A stretch of 64,000 bases of DNA, from positions 372,001 to 436,000 of the forward strand of contig NZ_KZ319339.1 of NCBI RefSeq assembly GCF_002744735.1, read 5' to 3'. A program made the position numbers and the translations under genes. The notes beneath the pieces are model-generated. The model was not told the DNA's origin, did no database searches, and saw nothing but the letters and a program-made list of their open reading frames with translations. The stretch comes from Marinobacter guineae (GTDB taxonomy: Bacteria > Pseudomonadota > Gammaproteobacteria > Pseudomonadales > Oleiphilaceae). Below, piece by piece: positions 43,985 to 53,687 of this stretch. Positions within the stretch are counted from its first letter, which is position 1. Each line of letters opens with the position of its first letter.

Positions 43985-45519
43985 CAGATAACCCCCAGTA
44001 ATTCTGATACAGCGACGGCTACATAGGTGATCGACACCAATACAGCAGCAATGACTATTATTATCGTAATTCGTCGCTCACGACGTTTTTCGAAGGGCGT
44101 ACGTACTCTTGGTAATTCACCCAGTACCGGTAATCCGATGGTTTCTTCAAGTTGTTCCCGGGCACGGACTCTCGGATCGACTTGAACATAGCCAACCGCG
44201 GCACCAAACGGTGCAAGGATTCCCAGCAGCAGTCCTGCTGCTGCGAACATAGGGAACTGGGGGCCAGATGGCGATCTGGGGTACTGAGCCGCTTCACTGA
44301 TCTCGTAATTCAATCCCTGGCCTTCGATATCAAGATGCATGGACAATCGGGCCATTTCCCTGCGCTTCAGCAGATCGTCGTAGATCTCTTTGTTAACCTC
44401 CATGTCGCGGGTTAATTCCGAGTATTCTGCCTTGTTCGCCTGGATACGTTCCATCCGCTGCTCTTGAGCAGCCATTAATCGTGTCAGTCCATTAATTCGC
44501 GTCTCAATCGTTTGGATATCTGCGCGAGTGGTAACCAATTCCCCCCGGAGGTCTTGATAGAGGGGATTCACAAGGGTCTCTCCCCCCACAAGCCGGCTAT
44601 CGTTGTCACGTGTTCCACGGGCCTCAGCAGCATCCCGCTGATTTCGGAGTTCAGCAAGCTGTTCTTTGATCGTTACAATATCAGGGTAGCTATCGAGGTA
44701 TTGAAGGCGGAGATCATCCAGCCTTGCCTCAAGAGACTGGATTCGTCGCTCAAAGGCATCGGGGGTGCGCCCGCCCTGACTCAGGGTTGGACTAACCGTC
44801 TCAATCTGCTCCTGTAACGACTCGGCCCTGCTTTCCAGTTCGGACTTATCCATTTTGGCAAGCTCGAGTTGGCCACGTAGATTAGCCATCCGCGCATTCG
44901 CTTCGTCTTCTGTTCCGTCTACATTTTCCGAAAGAAATTCTTTTAGTTTTGATTCAACCAGAGCTATCTGCCCCTCGTAGCTTTTCACCTGCTTGTCAAT
45001 GAATTCGTAAGCATTGCGACTCTCTGCACGTTTCTTTCGTATATTTTCCTCTATAAAAAGCTGCCCTAGCTTCTGCGCAACCCGAAACGCCTCAAGGGGC
45101 GATCCTGAGCTATAACTGATTGAAAAATATTTATCTCCCCGTGGTGATACACCCGTGTTCTCCCGAAGCGAGGCTATCCTGGCCTCTAGTTCTTCACCGG
45201 AGAGGTTCTCAGCGGAATCGCCGAAGATATTTTTGTCAGTCGCAGCCCTTTCAACCACGCTTCTTCGCCACAATGTTTCCTGTATCGTCGACAGGCGCTC
45301 CTCTATATTGCTGGTTACTGCACTGCCTTCCATCAATGGGCGAATGATATTGCTGTCATCGGCATAAATAACAACTCGTGATTCGTATTTATACGGCCAG
45401 ACAAAGCCCGCTCCAAGGACGGTAAAGCTCACGATTAAAAAAATGAAGAAGGCCAGGCCTTTTCGCGACCGGACTTCCCGAATCACCTCTGATGGGATTT
45501 GAGCTAGCGGTAATGCCAT
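43984..45519 (-). CDS. Wzz-type polysaccharide chain-length determinant (XrtA system)
   Basis: The 511-residue protein has two membrane helices (about 22-42, FFIFLIVSFTVLGAGFVWPY, and about 483-507, TIIIVIAAVLVSITYVAVAV) around a long periplasmic coiled coil (about 150-420, rich in E, L, Q and R heptads). This is the plan of polysaccharide co-polymerases. The Pro-rich segment before the second helix (YPRSPSGPQFPMFAAAG) is the conserved 'P..P..P' motif. It sets polymer length together with the cytoplasmic ATPase homologue encoded next. It lies 50 bases downstream of the export lipoprotein gene in the same operon. Confidence 0.9.
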   Translation of the reverse strand: MALPLAQIPSEVIREVRSRKGLAFFIFLIVSFTVLGAGFVWPYKYESRVVIYADDSNIIRPLMEGSAVTSNIEERLSTIQETLWRRSVVERAATDKNIFGDSAENLSGEELEARIASLRENTGVSPRGDKYFSISYSSGSPLEAFRVAQKLGQLFIEENIRKKRAESRNAYEFIDKQVKSYEGQIALVESKLKEFLSENVDGTEDEANARMANLRGQLELAKMDKSELESRAESLQEQIETVSPTLSQGGRTPDAFERRIQSLEARLDDLRLQYLDSYPDIVTIKEQLAELRNQRDAAEARGTRDNDSRLVGGETLVNPLYQDLRGELVTTRADIQTIETRINGLTRLMAAQEQRMERIQANKAEYSELTRDMEVNKEIYDDLLKRREMARLSMHLDIEGQGLNYEISEAAQYPRSPSGPQFPMFAAAGLLLGILAPFGAAVGYVQVDPRVRAREQLEETIGLPVLGELPRVRTPFEKRRERRITIIIVIAAVLVSITYVAVAVSELLGVI

Positions 45520-45569
45520 AAAACGTTCCTGCCTTCCTGGCTGTCACACTTTGTTATGCTGATATTAGC

Positions 45570-46214
45570 TTAGAAACTGCGTTCAGGTACCGCAAGGATA
45601 TCTCCTGGGCGCATTCTGTAGTTTGTTTTCACATCACCTTTTGCCAAGATATCGTCCAGACGCACGGGAATCGCTACGATTTCGCCATTCATCGGGCGAT
45701 ACAGCATGGAATTATTTAGTGCGGCGAATTGGGTCGCGCCACCGGCACTCAGCAGCATGTCGAGAACCGTCATGCCGTCCCGATAGGGAACTGAAATCGG
45801 CTGTGCTACGGCACCCGTAACCCGAACCCGGTCCCTGAATTCGTTACTACCCATGGATGTAACAATAACGCTAACCTGGGGCTCGCGGATGTAGGCGGAA
45901 AGCTCCCCTTCAATGTTCTCGGCAAGGGTCTCCGGTGAATTCCCTGCTGCTCTGACGTCTCCAATGATAGGCACAGAAATCATTCCATCCGGCCTGACGG
46001 GGACAGAAATACTAAGGTCCTGGTTACGCCAGACCGTCACAGATACAACATCGGTCACGCCCAGTATGTAAGGGGTGTTTGCACCACCGGGGTCAGAGCT
46101 CAATGCTTTTTGTACTCTCTCAGGGGATGAGGCAGGCGTAGAAGCACAACCAGTAATCACAATTGCAACTATTCCAGCCAGCAGAATCAAAAGTTTTCGA
46201 GCAAGCAGTGTCAT
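45570..46214 (-). CDS. Wza-type polysaccharide export lipoprotein (XrtA system)
   Basis: The 214-residue protein has a lipoprotein signal (KLLILLAGIVAIVITGCAST, lipobox ITGC near residue 23). It continues with the poly_export domain (YILGVTDVVSVTVWRNQDLS, VPVRPDGMISVPIIGDVRA) and a SLBB-like beta-grasp segment (VRVTGAVAQPISVPYRDGMTVLDMLLSAGG). It is shorter than full Wza and matches the exosortase-locus export subgroup, which forms a periplasmic/outer-membrane ring for polymer export. It lies 61 bases after the corrected stop of the sugar transferase gene. An AAGGAAATACG ribosome site precedes ATG 46214. Confidence 0.9.
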   Translation of the reverse strand: MTLLARKLLILLAGIVAIVITGCASTPASSPERVQKALSSDPGGANTPYILGVTDVVSVTVWRNQDLSISVPVRPDGMISVPIIGDVRAAGNSPETLAENIEGELSAYIREPQVSVIVTSMGSNEFRDRVRVTGAVAQPISVPYRDGMTVLDMLLSAGGATQFAALNNSMLYRPMNGEIVAIPVRLDDILAKGDVKTNYRMRPGDILAVPERSF

Positions 46215-46275
46215 CGTATTTCCTTAATATAAGTCCATGATGTTAAAACAGTTCCGAGAGGTGTAGCCGTCGGAA

Positions 46276-47744
46276 CTACCTTGATCCTTTCTTGAACAAT
46301 ACCACTTCTACTGTCTGAATTATAATCAATAAGTCCAGCATAAGGCTTTGATTCTTGATGTAGTAAAGATCGTATCTGAGCTTTTCTCGCGTGTCTTCCT
46401 CGTTATCCGCATAGGCAAAGCATAGTTGCGCCCAGCCGGTCAGACCCGGTTTAACGCGGTGACGTTCCTTATAGAGCGGGATTTTTTTGTGAGCTCTTTC
46501 ACAAAAACAGGCCGCTCTGGCCTCGGCCCAACGAACGACATTGTTCCGTTGACAATATTGAAAATCTGAGGCAACTCGTCAATTCGCACCTTTCGGATGA
46601 AAGCTCCAATTTTCGTTACCCGGGCATCATTTTTAGTCGCCCAGACCGCACCGTTTTTCTCGGCATCAGTGATCATCGATCGGAACTTGTAAACCTTGAA
46701 CGTTCTACCATTCAGGCCCACGCGCTCCTGACTATAGAGGACTGGAGCCGAGATCCCATCTTCTGCCTTTATCGCCAATGCGGTTAAAAGCATCAATGGC
46801 AACGAGAGCAGGAACAAAGTTAAAGCGGCAACAAGATCCAGAGACCGCTTTGCAATGCCGGAAACGGAGGAGACGTTAAAACCATCTGAAAATACCAGCC
46901 ATCCCGGCGTACTCATCTCCAGAGCAACTTTCCGGGATTCCCGCTCATAAAAGCTTGCTCCGTCAACAATCTTTACACCCTCCATTTTGCATTCCAGCAA
47001 ATCTTCCATCGGCAGGCCTTTCCGCCTGTCATCAACCGCAACAACTATCTCTGCGATCGGGTTTTTGAGAATGAACTGATGAAGTGAAGTAGGCAGGTCC
47101 AGAAGGTGCTCTGATTTTACTTCAACCGGCGCATCCGGCAACGGGACAAACCCAACAAGATTAAAGCCCTTTTTGTTGAAGGGCGTTGTCAGATCTTCAA
47201 AAAGCTGTCGGGCGCGGCGGCCAGCCCCGAGTACCAGCACTTTTCGCCGGAAAGTGTCTTTCCCGACCAGGGCAAAAAATACAGAACGCCCGAATCCCAG
47301 CATGAAAACACTGAATACCGCTGCGGAGGTCAAAACACTCTGATCCCCGAGATACCAGAGCCAGTCACCGACAAGAAAGTATAAGAAGCCACACACCGGC
47401 AAAACGATGATCACAGCCATGATGGTCCGCAACATCATGCTGGACATACCTTCTTCAACCTTAGCCTGGTGAACTCCAAGGGCGATCATGACTAACAGGC
47501 TCAACGTAGCAAAAACGATACAGGAAGGAAGAATGAAAGCAATGCTGGACCAGAACAGCTCAGAATCACCGAAAAATCGAAAAAAAACAGAGAGAGCAAA
47601 TGAGAGGGCCACGAGGATCCAATCAATAAGCCCCAGGACTATAAAGGGTAGATGAAGATAATGTTTGAACAGCCTGACGTGGGCCAAATCAACTCCTTGT
47701 GGTGCTCGCGGGCGAACAATTCCGTGCTTCCCGGCATCGGACAC
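46276..47744 (-). CDS. XrtA-system undecaprenyl-phosphate sugar transferase, frameshifted in this sequence
   Basis: This is the initiating glycosyltransferase of the EPS: it transfers a sugar-1-phosphate to undecaprenyl phosphate. There are five N-terminal helices (about 35-150) and a Rossmann-type domain (KVLVLGAGRRARQLFEDL). The C-terminal catalytic part contains ISGIAKRSLDLVAAL, ERVGLNGRTFKVYKFRSM and RKVRIDELPQIFNIVNGTMSFVGPRPERP. As sequenced, the frame shifts at a run of seven T (46482-46488, plus strand) and ends early at 46440 after ...KKSRSIRN. Inserting one base restores KKIPLYKERHRVKPGLTGWA, YADNEED and an end at 46276, giving about 489 residues. The downstream part is conserved, so either the base is missing in the assembly or the break is recent. 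It is the first gene of the minus-strand EPS operon. Confidence 0.85.
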
Positions 47745-47937
47745 AAACTCGGATTCGATTCTACGTTAATTACGATGAAGTTCAATCTGCTTGTAAAGCC
47801 ATGATTTGTAAAATGGTGTTAAATGAGGAATCGAACTTGAGCAAACACCCGAAAAGCTGTCGAACTTTTTTACACATGTCTCATTTCTGTGACAGCCGGT
47901 AGTTTCTAGATCGCTGTATTTATACTTTTTATATGTC

Positions 47938-47955
47938 TTGGCATGGTAATCGCTT
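47938..47955 (+). promoter_or_regulatory. Sigma-54-type promoter of PEP-CTERM gene 48017
   Basis: TTGGCATGGTAATCGCTT has GG at 47940-47941 and GC at 47952-47953, exactly 10 bases apart, as the -24/-12 rule requires. It closely matches TGGCAyG-N4-yyGCW. The expected start of transcription is near 47965, about 50 bases before ATG 48017. PEP-CTERM genes in other exosortase A bacteria are reported as RpoN-dependent, controlled by PrsK/PrsR. Confidence 0.75.
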
Positions 47956-48016
47956 GAGACAAATAGTGGCCATCTTTTTCGGCTGTAATCAGATAGATAA
48001 AAAGGAAGTATGACCC

Positions 48017-48799
48017 ATGAAATTATTGACGAGAAGTCTGCTATGTACCGTAATAGCAAGCGTGTCTGTACCGGCTAGCGCAGTTCTGATTACAAAGGAC
48101 GTTGCCTACGGATCAGCAAATGCCGCGGCAGCTGAACAAGCATTCAGGGACGGGACTTCGTATAGAATAACAGAAACTTTCAACGGCATAGCTCCGAATG
48201 CCATTCAGGATCCAGACAATGATGGCTACGAGTCATTCGTTGTAGGCAATCAGCAGAGAAGTTGGGTTTTAGCATCCTCATCATTCAATACCTCTGTGGG
48301 CACGTTTCAGCTAACGCAGGCAGAAACTTCACCGAACAGTGACGACGTCCAGATTGGCGATCTGATGATTGAAGACAAGAAAACTGGAGAGTTCGGTCGA
48401 GAATTTGCTGGCAACTGGTTGGATAGCAATGACGCGGCCACGGTCACATGGAGTGTAATGGACGGCGCTGCGGGAAATCGAAACGCCCTCGGCTTCTATC
48501 TGTCAGATTCGAATGATATCAATGCATCTCTCAAATTGGAGTTCGCTGACGGTACCGTTTCAGATGAAATCCAAATAACCTCCCCGCTAGCAGACAACAA
48601 TCTGGCATACGTGACTATTTTTTCTGATGTATTCTTCACTAGCGCTATGTTGACGTTCAACAATGGCACAGGCACCAACGATGGTTGGGGGCTGGACAAT
48701 GTTGCGGTCGCTAAAGTCCCAGAGCCCGGAACACTTGCTCTCTTGGGGCTCGGTTTAGCTGCGATGGGAATTAGTCGACGCCGTAAGCTTGAAGCCTGA
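48017..48799 (+). CDS. PEP-CTERM sorting-signal protein
   Basis: The 260-residue product has a type I signal peptide (MKLLTRSLLCTVIASVSVPASA, cleavage after ASA) and ends in a textbook sorting tail: VPEPGTLALLGLGLAAMGIS, then RRRKLEA. That tail is the Pro-Glu-Pro motif, a hydrophobic helix and basic residues. XrtA would cleave at PEP, leaving the protein in the envelope or attached to the matrix. The central part is a beta-sandwich-like domain with N-glycosylation-style Asn/Thr richness (FADGTVSDEIQIT, TFNNGTGTNDGWGLDNVAVA); I do not recognise a catalytic site. It is transcribed alone: a sigma-54-like promoter lies before it and a terminator follows at 48861. Confidence 0.9.
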   Translation: MKLLTRSLLCTVIASVSVPASAVLITKDVAYGSANAAAAEQAFRDGTSYRITETFNGIAPNAIQDPDNDGYESFVVGNQQRSWVLASSSFNTSVGTFQLTQAETSPNSDDVQIGDLMIEDKKTGEFGREFAGNWLDSNDAATVTWSVMDGAAGNRNALGFYLSDSNDINASLKLEFADGTVSDEIQITSPLADNNLAYVTIFSDVFFTSAMLTFNNGTGTNDGWGLDNVAVAKVPEPGTLALLGLGLAAMGISRRRKLEA

Positions 48800-48860
48800 T
48801 TTGCGTTAAGTCTGGCAAAAAGCCCTGATAGACTAATCCGGGCGCAGGTTGATGACAACG

Positions 48861-48887
48861 CCCCCGACCTCACGGCGGGGGCTTTGT
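48861..48887 (+). terminator. Hairpin terminator after PEP-CTERM gene 48017
   Basis: A GCCCCCG / CGGGGGC stem (7 bp, nine-base loop) at 48861-48883 is followed by a short T-rich stretch (TTTGTATTT). It lies 62 bases after the plus-strand stop and about 27 bases before the end of prpD on the minus strand, so it may serve both strands. Confidence 0.65.
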
Positions 48888-48913
48888 ATTTGGGACGATG
48901 TCTTGTCCCGGAG

Positions 48914-50398
48914 TCAGATTACAAAAAGGCTGACAAACTCATGCACTGAGGTGACTTCCAGCACCTTCTGGTCCTTGCAGAGCTGATAGATCTGATCGCA
49001 GCGCTGGTCAGGGAAACGGGTTGCGAGGTTGTTGTGGAATTTGTCTTCTAATAAAGGGATCCCCTCTTTCCTGCGGCGACGATGCCCAATGGGGTACTCA
49101 ACCCCAACTTTGTCCGTGCTGCTGCCATCCTTGAATAATACCTGAATGGAATTGGCGATAGATCGCTTGTCCTCTTCCAGATACTCACGGGTATACCTTT
49201 CGTCTTCCACCACTTCCATTTTTTCCCGAAGCCGATCGATAACCGGATTGGCTTCGTGGAAACTGTCTTCATAGTGCTCGGCAGTCAGGTTGCCAAAAAT
49301 GAGCGGGACCGCCGCCATGTACTGCAAGCAGTGGTCCCTGTCTGCGGCGTTGGCAAGCTTGCCCTGTTTGGAGATGATGCGAATGGCGGATTCATGGGTG
49401 GTGATAACAATCCGGTCGATCTCGTCAATACGGTCTTTAACCTGGGGATGCAGGGTTACCGCTGCTTCCGCCGCTGTCTGGGCATGGAACTCCGCCGGAA
49501 AGGAGATCTTGAACAGAATGTTCTCCATTACGTAAGAGCCAAATGCCTGGGGTAAAGAAAACTGACGCTTATCCTCGGGCTTTAGCCTCTGGTCTTTGTT
49601 GGTTTTGCTGAACAGAACGTCATAGAAGCCCCATTGGGGGGCTGTCAATGCACTCGGAATACCCATCTCTCCTCGCATGGCGATATCAGCCAATCGCACG
49701 GCACGGGACGTAGCATCCCCTGCTGCCCAGGACTTGCGGGAGCCTGCATTGGGCGCGTGGCGGTAGGTTCGCAGTGACTGGCCATCCACCCAGGCGTGGG
49801 ACAGAGCCGACAGCAGCTGCTCCCGGTTAGCGCCCATCAGTTTTGCGGTGACAGCTGTGGATGCCACTTTGACCAGCACCACATGATCCAGCCCCACCCG
49901 ATTGAAGGAGTTTTCGAGCGCCAGCACACCCTGGATTTCGTGGGCCATAATCATGGCTTCAAGTACATCCTTCATGATCAGCGGCGCTTTGCCTTCCGCC
50001 ACCCTTTTCTGGGAAAGGTGGTCAGCGACCGCAAGAATACCCCCCAGGTTGTCGGACGGATGCCCCCACTCGGCAGCGAGCCATGTGTCGTTGTAGTCCA
50101 GCCAGCGGATGATGCAGCCAATATCCCAGGCGGCTTTAACCGGATCCAGCCGGAAGGAGGTTCCGGGAACGCGGGCGCCATGGGGCACTACCGTGCCCTC
50201 AACAATTGGCCCCAGGTGTTTTGTGCATTCGGGGAATCGAAGGGCCAGCAAGCCGCAGCCCAACGTGTCCATCAGACAGTTGCGGGCGGTGTTCCAGGCC
50301 TCCTTGCTTTTTATCCGGTAGCCGAGCGTGTAATCAGCGATGGTCTGTATTAGGTCATCGTAATCTGGGCGTTCGTTGAGGTCGAATGTTGCGGACAT
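48914..50398 (-). CDS. prpD: 2-methylcitrate dehydratase (MmgE/PrpD family)
   Basis: The 494-residue protein matches PrpD across its length: [19 protein letters not shown] near the N-terminus, [86 protein letters not shown] and [18 protein letters not shown]. It dehydrates 2-methylcitrate in propionate catabolism. In many relatives it is the last gene after acnD-prpF; here it is on the same strand as the other prp genes but cut off from prpF by about 7 kb of PEP-CTERM-related genes. It must therefore be transcribed from its own promoter in the AT-rich region 50399-50955 or through a longer read-through. AcnD/PrpF can do the same reaction, so loss of co-regulation could be tolerated. Confidence 0.92.
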   Translation of the reverse strand: MSATFDLNERPDYDDLIQTIADYTLGYRIKSKEAWNTARNCLMDTLGCGLLALRFPECTKHLGPIVEGTVVPHGARVPGTSFRLDPVKAAWDIGCIIRWLDYNDTWLAAEWGHPSDNLGGILAVADHLSQKRVAEGKAPLIMKDVLEAMIMAHEIQGVLALENSFNRVGLDHVVLVKVASTAVTAKLMGANREQLLSALSHAWVDGQSLRTYRHAPNAGSRKSWAAGDATSRAVRLADIAMRGEMGIPSALTAPQWGFYDVLFSKTNKDQRLKPEDKRQFSLPQAFGSYVMENILFKISFPAEFHAQTAAEAAVTLHPQVKDRIDEIDRIVITTHESAIRIISKQGKLANAADRDHCLQYMAAVPLIFGNLTAEHYEDSFHEANPVIDRLREKMEVVEDERYTREYLEEDKRSIANSIQVLFKDGSSTDKVGVEYPIGHRRRRKEGIPLLEDKFHNNLATRFPDQRCDQIYQLCKDQKVLEVTSVHEFVSLFVI

Positions 50399-50955
50399 GG
50401 CAACGGCTCCTTCGATTTTGGTGTCTGCTCACCACAGACTAGCTCACCCTGCACCGAGACCCCAAGATCCACGGGCGAAAGCACCTTTTACTTATGGAAA
50501 GTGGAAAAAAGCACATTATTTGATTCTAAATACAATCTCCAACAACATACGTAAATTAAACTGACAGCAACAGAGTCGGAAGTTGTAACATTTTATTTAC
50601 ACACTCTCAGAATTTCCTGTTAACTTTGTATATGTGTTAACTTTATATACCCTTTAAAGATAACTAACTTACTTTTCCGAACATCTCCATTTACCCCTAC
50701 AAATCAATTAGTTACATTTTTCAAAATGTAGAAAAAAATATTAGTTAAATTATTTTAATGAACAACCCCCATCGTATTTCTCTAATCTCATTTTAACTGT
50801 TTGTTTGTACTTCAGTTATTTAAAATCAATCGTTTTCAAAGCCGTAATGGTACAACATGGTTATGCCGGTCTTATCTCGCCTATACTCTTCGCGCTAAAG
50901 ATGAACACGCCGTCAGTAAACTTTAACGACATATTCATTAAGTCTTCGATTAACC
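50399..50955. other. AT-rich intergenic region between divergent prpD and FAD-oxidase genes
   Basis: About 557 bases with long A/T runs (50560-50860) lie between two divergently transcribed genes. It must hold promoters for both. I find no exact GG-N10-GC site and no convincing -35/-10 pair by eye. Such AT-rich stretches often bind H-NS-like silencers, which is inference. No gene or transposase fragment is seen. Confidence 0.5.
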
Positions 50956-52590
50956 GTGGAAACGCCAGTGAATAGCACCGCCACCGAATCTGCAATTGCC
51001 GAATGGGCCACGATTCTGGGTGAATCCGGAGTCGTGTCATCTAGTGCAGCAAAATTTGGCGCCTCCACAATAGGAGCGAAGCGCTCTATTCCCGCTGTAC
51101 TCCGCCCAGAGAACCAGGATCAGGTTGCGGCGGTTCTCGAGATTGCGCAACGGTGGAACGTCGCCGTGTACCCAGTGAGCACTGGTAATAACTGGGGCTA
51201 CGGAAGTGCCAACCCGGTTGAAGACGGCTGCGTCATCCTCGATCTGAGCGGGCTTGACCGGATTTCCGGTTTCGATCCCGAAATGGGCGTTGTCACTGTT
51301 GAGCCCGGTGTAACCCAAGGTGCCCTGAGGGACTTCCTCGATCGCCATGATGGCGATTACCTCGTTCCGGTGACCGGCGCAGGGCCCACATGCAGCATTC
51401 TTGGAAATGCCCTTGAGCGGGGTTACGGCATCACGCCGATTACTGATCATTTTGCGGCGGTTACAAAAATCGAAGCAATCCTGCCCGACGGCACTCTTTA
51501 CCGCACGCCGCTCAGCGAACTTGGCGGCGCCGAAGTAGATGGGCTTTTCAAATGGGGCCTCGGACCTTATATCGACGGGCTTTTCAGCCAGGGGAATTTC
51601 GGGGTGGTTGTGAATTTGACCATCGCCCTTGCGCCGGCGCCAGAAACCGTGACTGCCTTTTTCTTTTCCACTAAAGACGACGCCAAACTGGAAGCGCTGG
51701 TGCCCACCGTCAGGGCTGTGTTGCGAGCACTTGGCGGTTCAGTTGTGGCGATTAACCTGCTCAACAGTCAACGCATGCTCTCGATGATGACGCCCTTCCC
51801 TGAAAACATGGCCGTTGACGGCGTTCTACCTGCAAACGAAGTTGAAAACCTCGCCAACCGTCATGGCGTTCCTGCCTGGAGCGGGGTTGGCGCGATTTAC
51901 GCGTCAAAGGAGGTAGCCCGAGCGGCCCGGCGCACACTAAAGCGGCTTCTCGGCCCAGTGACCGACCGGCTCATCTTTATCAACCGACGAAAAGTTGACC
52001 TGGTGCGAACCGTTGCCCGTGTGCTGCCCGGCAGGCTTGCAACAAGGGTTAAGGGCATGGCGGATACGCTCTCTGGCGCGCTGGAAATCATGCATGGTAC
52101 CCCCAACGATGTCGCGTTGGCTCTGGCTTATTGGCGCTCAGGTACCCTGCCCGAACCCGGGCAACCCAAAAACCCCGCAAGGGATGGCTGTGGGCTCATA
52201 TGGTTCGCGCCGCTGGTCCCCATACGGGGAAAAGACGTTCGCCGCTATATCAATATGATTGAACGAATTTGCCCGCAGTACGGTATCAACCCGCTGATTA
52301 CATTGACGACAGTAAATGATCGCTGCTTCGACTCTACCGTTCCCCTGCTGTTTGATCGCAGGGACGCGGAGGCGACAGCGCGGGCAAACGACTGTTATCG
52401 CGCACTTTACAATGAGGGGCAAAAAGAGGGCTTCCTGCCCTACCGCCTCAACATTGACGCGATGGACACCCTGAATACCGGTGGCTCTGCTTTCTCCAGA
52501 CTTGCCAGTCAACTGAAAGCGGCAGTCGACCCAAATTTTATCCTGGCGCCCGGACGTTACGTGCCCAGGATCAAGCGTTCCGAGGTCTGA
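50956..52590 (+). CDS. FAD-binding oxidoreductase (vanillyl-alcohol-oxidase/4-cresol-dehydrogenase type)
   Basis: The 544-residue protein has the PCMH FAD-binding domain: VLRPENQDQVAAVLEIAQRW (residues about 48-68), YPVSTGNNWGYGSANPVE (pyrophosphate loop), VTVEPGVTQGALRDFLDRH and ITDHFAAVTKIEAILPDGTLY. The C-terminal cap of the VAO/p-cresol methylhydroxylase family includes YGINPLITLTTVNDRCFDSTV. It would oxidise an alcohol, phenol or hydroxy acid; the electron acceptor is unknown. GTG 50956 is the first start, but GTG 50968 is also possible and neither has a strong ribosome site. It is 118 bases upstream of the exosortase-associated acyltransferase gene on the same strand, so the two may act in one pathway. 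Confidence 0.8.
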   Translation: METPVNSTATESAIAEWATILGESGVVSSSAAKFGASTIGAKRSIPAVLRPENQDQVAAVLEIAQRWNVAVYPVSTGNNWGYGSANPVEDGCVILDLSGLDRISGFDPEMGVVTVEPGVTQGALRDFLDRHDGDYLVPVTGAGPTCSILGNALERGYGITPITDHFAAVTKIEAILPDGTLYRTPLSELGGAEVDGLFKWGLGPYIDGLFSQGNFGVVVNLTIALAPAPETVTAFFFSTKDDAKLEALVPTVRAVLRALGGSVVAINLLNSQRMLSMMTPFPENMAVDGVLPANEVENLANRHGVPAWSGVGAIYASKEVARAARRTLKRLLGPVTDRLIFINRRKVDLVRTVARVLPGRLATRVKGMADTLSGALEIMHGTPNDVALALAYWRSGTLPEPGQPKNPARDGCGLIWFAPLVPIRGKDVRRYINMIERICPQYGINPLITLTTVNDRCFDSTVPLLFDRRDAEATARANDCYRALYNEGQKEGFLPYRLNIDAMDTLNTGGSAFSRLASQLKAAVDPNFILAPGRYVPRIKRSEV

Positions 52591-52708
52591 TGAGCTGTCA
52601 CCTCGATGCACCGGTAGTACGCCATCAAATGGAGTTAAGACGGCGCTTTTTCTCACTGCGACTATCGCTACAACAGCTCCCTGAACGGGGAAGAATGAGG
52701 GCCTAAAA

Positions 52709-53548
52709 ATGAACACAGGGTTTGCACTTCGGCATAAAACAGAAACCACGAATATCCAACAAACTCACGAAGACGTCAGTACCATTTTCAACTCGGTATT
52801 TAATGTTGAATTGGCGACATCTCCAGAGGCGATTAACGAGGTCTTTGAAGTTCGGTACCAGGTTTACTGCATCGACCGACCTTTCGAGGACCCCAATTGC
52901 TTCGCCGATAAACGCGAGCACGATGTGTACGACCCGCGATCCGCCCACGCTCTGATCCGGCACCGACTAACGGGGGACAGCGTTGCAACCGTTCGTCTGG
53001 TGATGGCGGGCGATAACTTGGAACAGGCCGATTTTCCCATGGAAGCCCCCTGTATCCACCGGATGGACCAACGCGCACAGGACGCATTTGCAGGCGCACG
53101 CCGCGAGCAGATCGCAGAAATTTCCCGGATGGCGGTCAGCCGGGAGTTTCGGCGGCGTCTCAATGAGGACGAATCGGACGCTGGCATCAGCGATTTCGTC
53201 TGCTACAGTGATTCGGAAAACGGCAAGCGCGCCATGCCATATATCAGCCTCGGGCTTTTCGCCGGTATTCTCCAGATGTCGATCAGACATGGCATAACCC
53301 ACTGGATGGCGGTCATGGAGCCAGCACAGCTGCGCCTGTTAAAGCGATTTGGTGTGGAATTTGATCATGTGGGACCGGTGCTGGAATATCACGGCCGCCG
53401 CCGTCCTGCCTTTACCGAGGCGGCGTCACTGATTGACGGCATCAAGAAGCGCCGTCCGGATGTCTGGTCGCTGATTACTGACGATGGGCGATACTTGCCG
53501 GCGAAGCCGGATACCGATTATAAGGCAAGCGAGCAAAAGGTTGCCTGA
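52709..53548 (+). CDS. PEP-CTERM/exosortase system-associated acyltransferase
   Basis: The 279-residue protein has the N-acyltransferase fold related to autoinducer (LuxI-type) synthases. Motifs: EVFEVRYQVYCIDRPFEDPN (N-terminal R..VY block), EHDVYDPRSAHALIRHRLTG, SVATVRLVMAGD (the catalytic-region VRLV), AEISRMAVSREFRRRL and MAVMEPAQLRLLKRFGVEFDHVGPVLEYHGRRRPAF. Members of this group are found almost only in genomes with exosortase and PEP-CTERM proteins, where they are thought to make N-acyl amino acids or a related acylated product. It follows the FAD oxidase gene and is closed by a strong terminator at 53616. Product identity is unknown. Confidence 0.87.
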   Translation: MNTGFALRHKTETTNIQQTHEDVSTIFNSVFNVELATSPEAINEVFEVRYQVYCIDRPFEDPNCFADKREHDVYDPRSAHALIRHRLTGDSVATVRLVMAGDNLEQADFPMEAPCIHRMDQRAQDAFAGARREQIAEISRMAVSREFRRRLNEDESDAGISDFVCYSDSENGKRAMPYISLGLFAGILQMSIRHGITHWMAVMEPAQLRLLKRFGVEFDHVGPVLEYHGRRRPAFTEAASLIDGIKKRRPDVWSLITDDGRYLPAKPDTDYKASEQKVA

Positions 53549-53615
53549 CCCCACCAGCGCCTGAGCGATTCTGAATCTCCCTCAGTGCTTTCGGCTTAGG
53601 GAAAATTCCAGAATG

Positions 53616-53650
53616 AAAAAGCCCCCGCTTCTCAGCGGGGGCTTTTTTTA
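53616..53650. terminator. Bidirectional Rho-independent terminator
   Basis: AAAAAGCCCCCGCT-TCTC-AGCGGGGGCTTTTTTT is a near-perfect stem flanked by A and T runs. It serves both the plus-strand acyltransferase gene (stop 53548) and the minus-strand PEP-CTERM gene (stop 53688) and is the cleanest terminator in the window. Confidence 0.95.
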
Positions 53651-53687
53651 CCAACACTATCATCTAAGCATTATAACTGTTCAGAGT

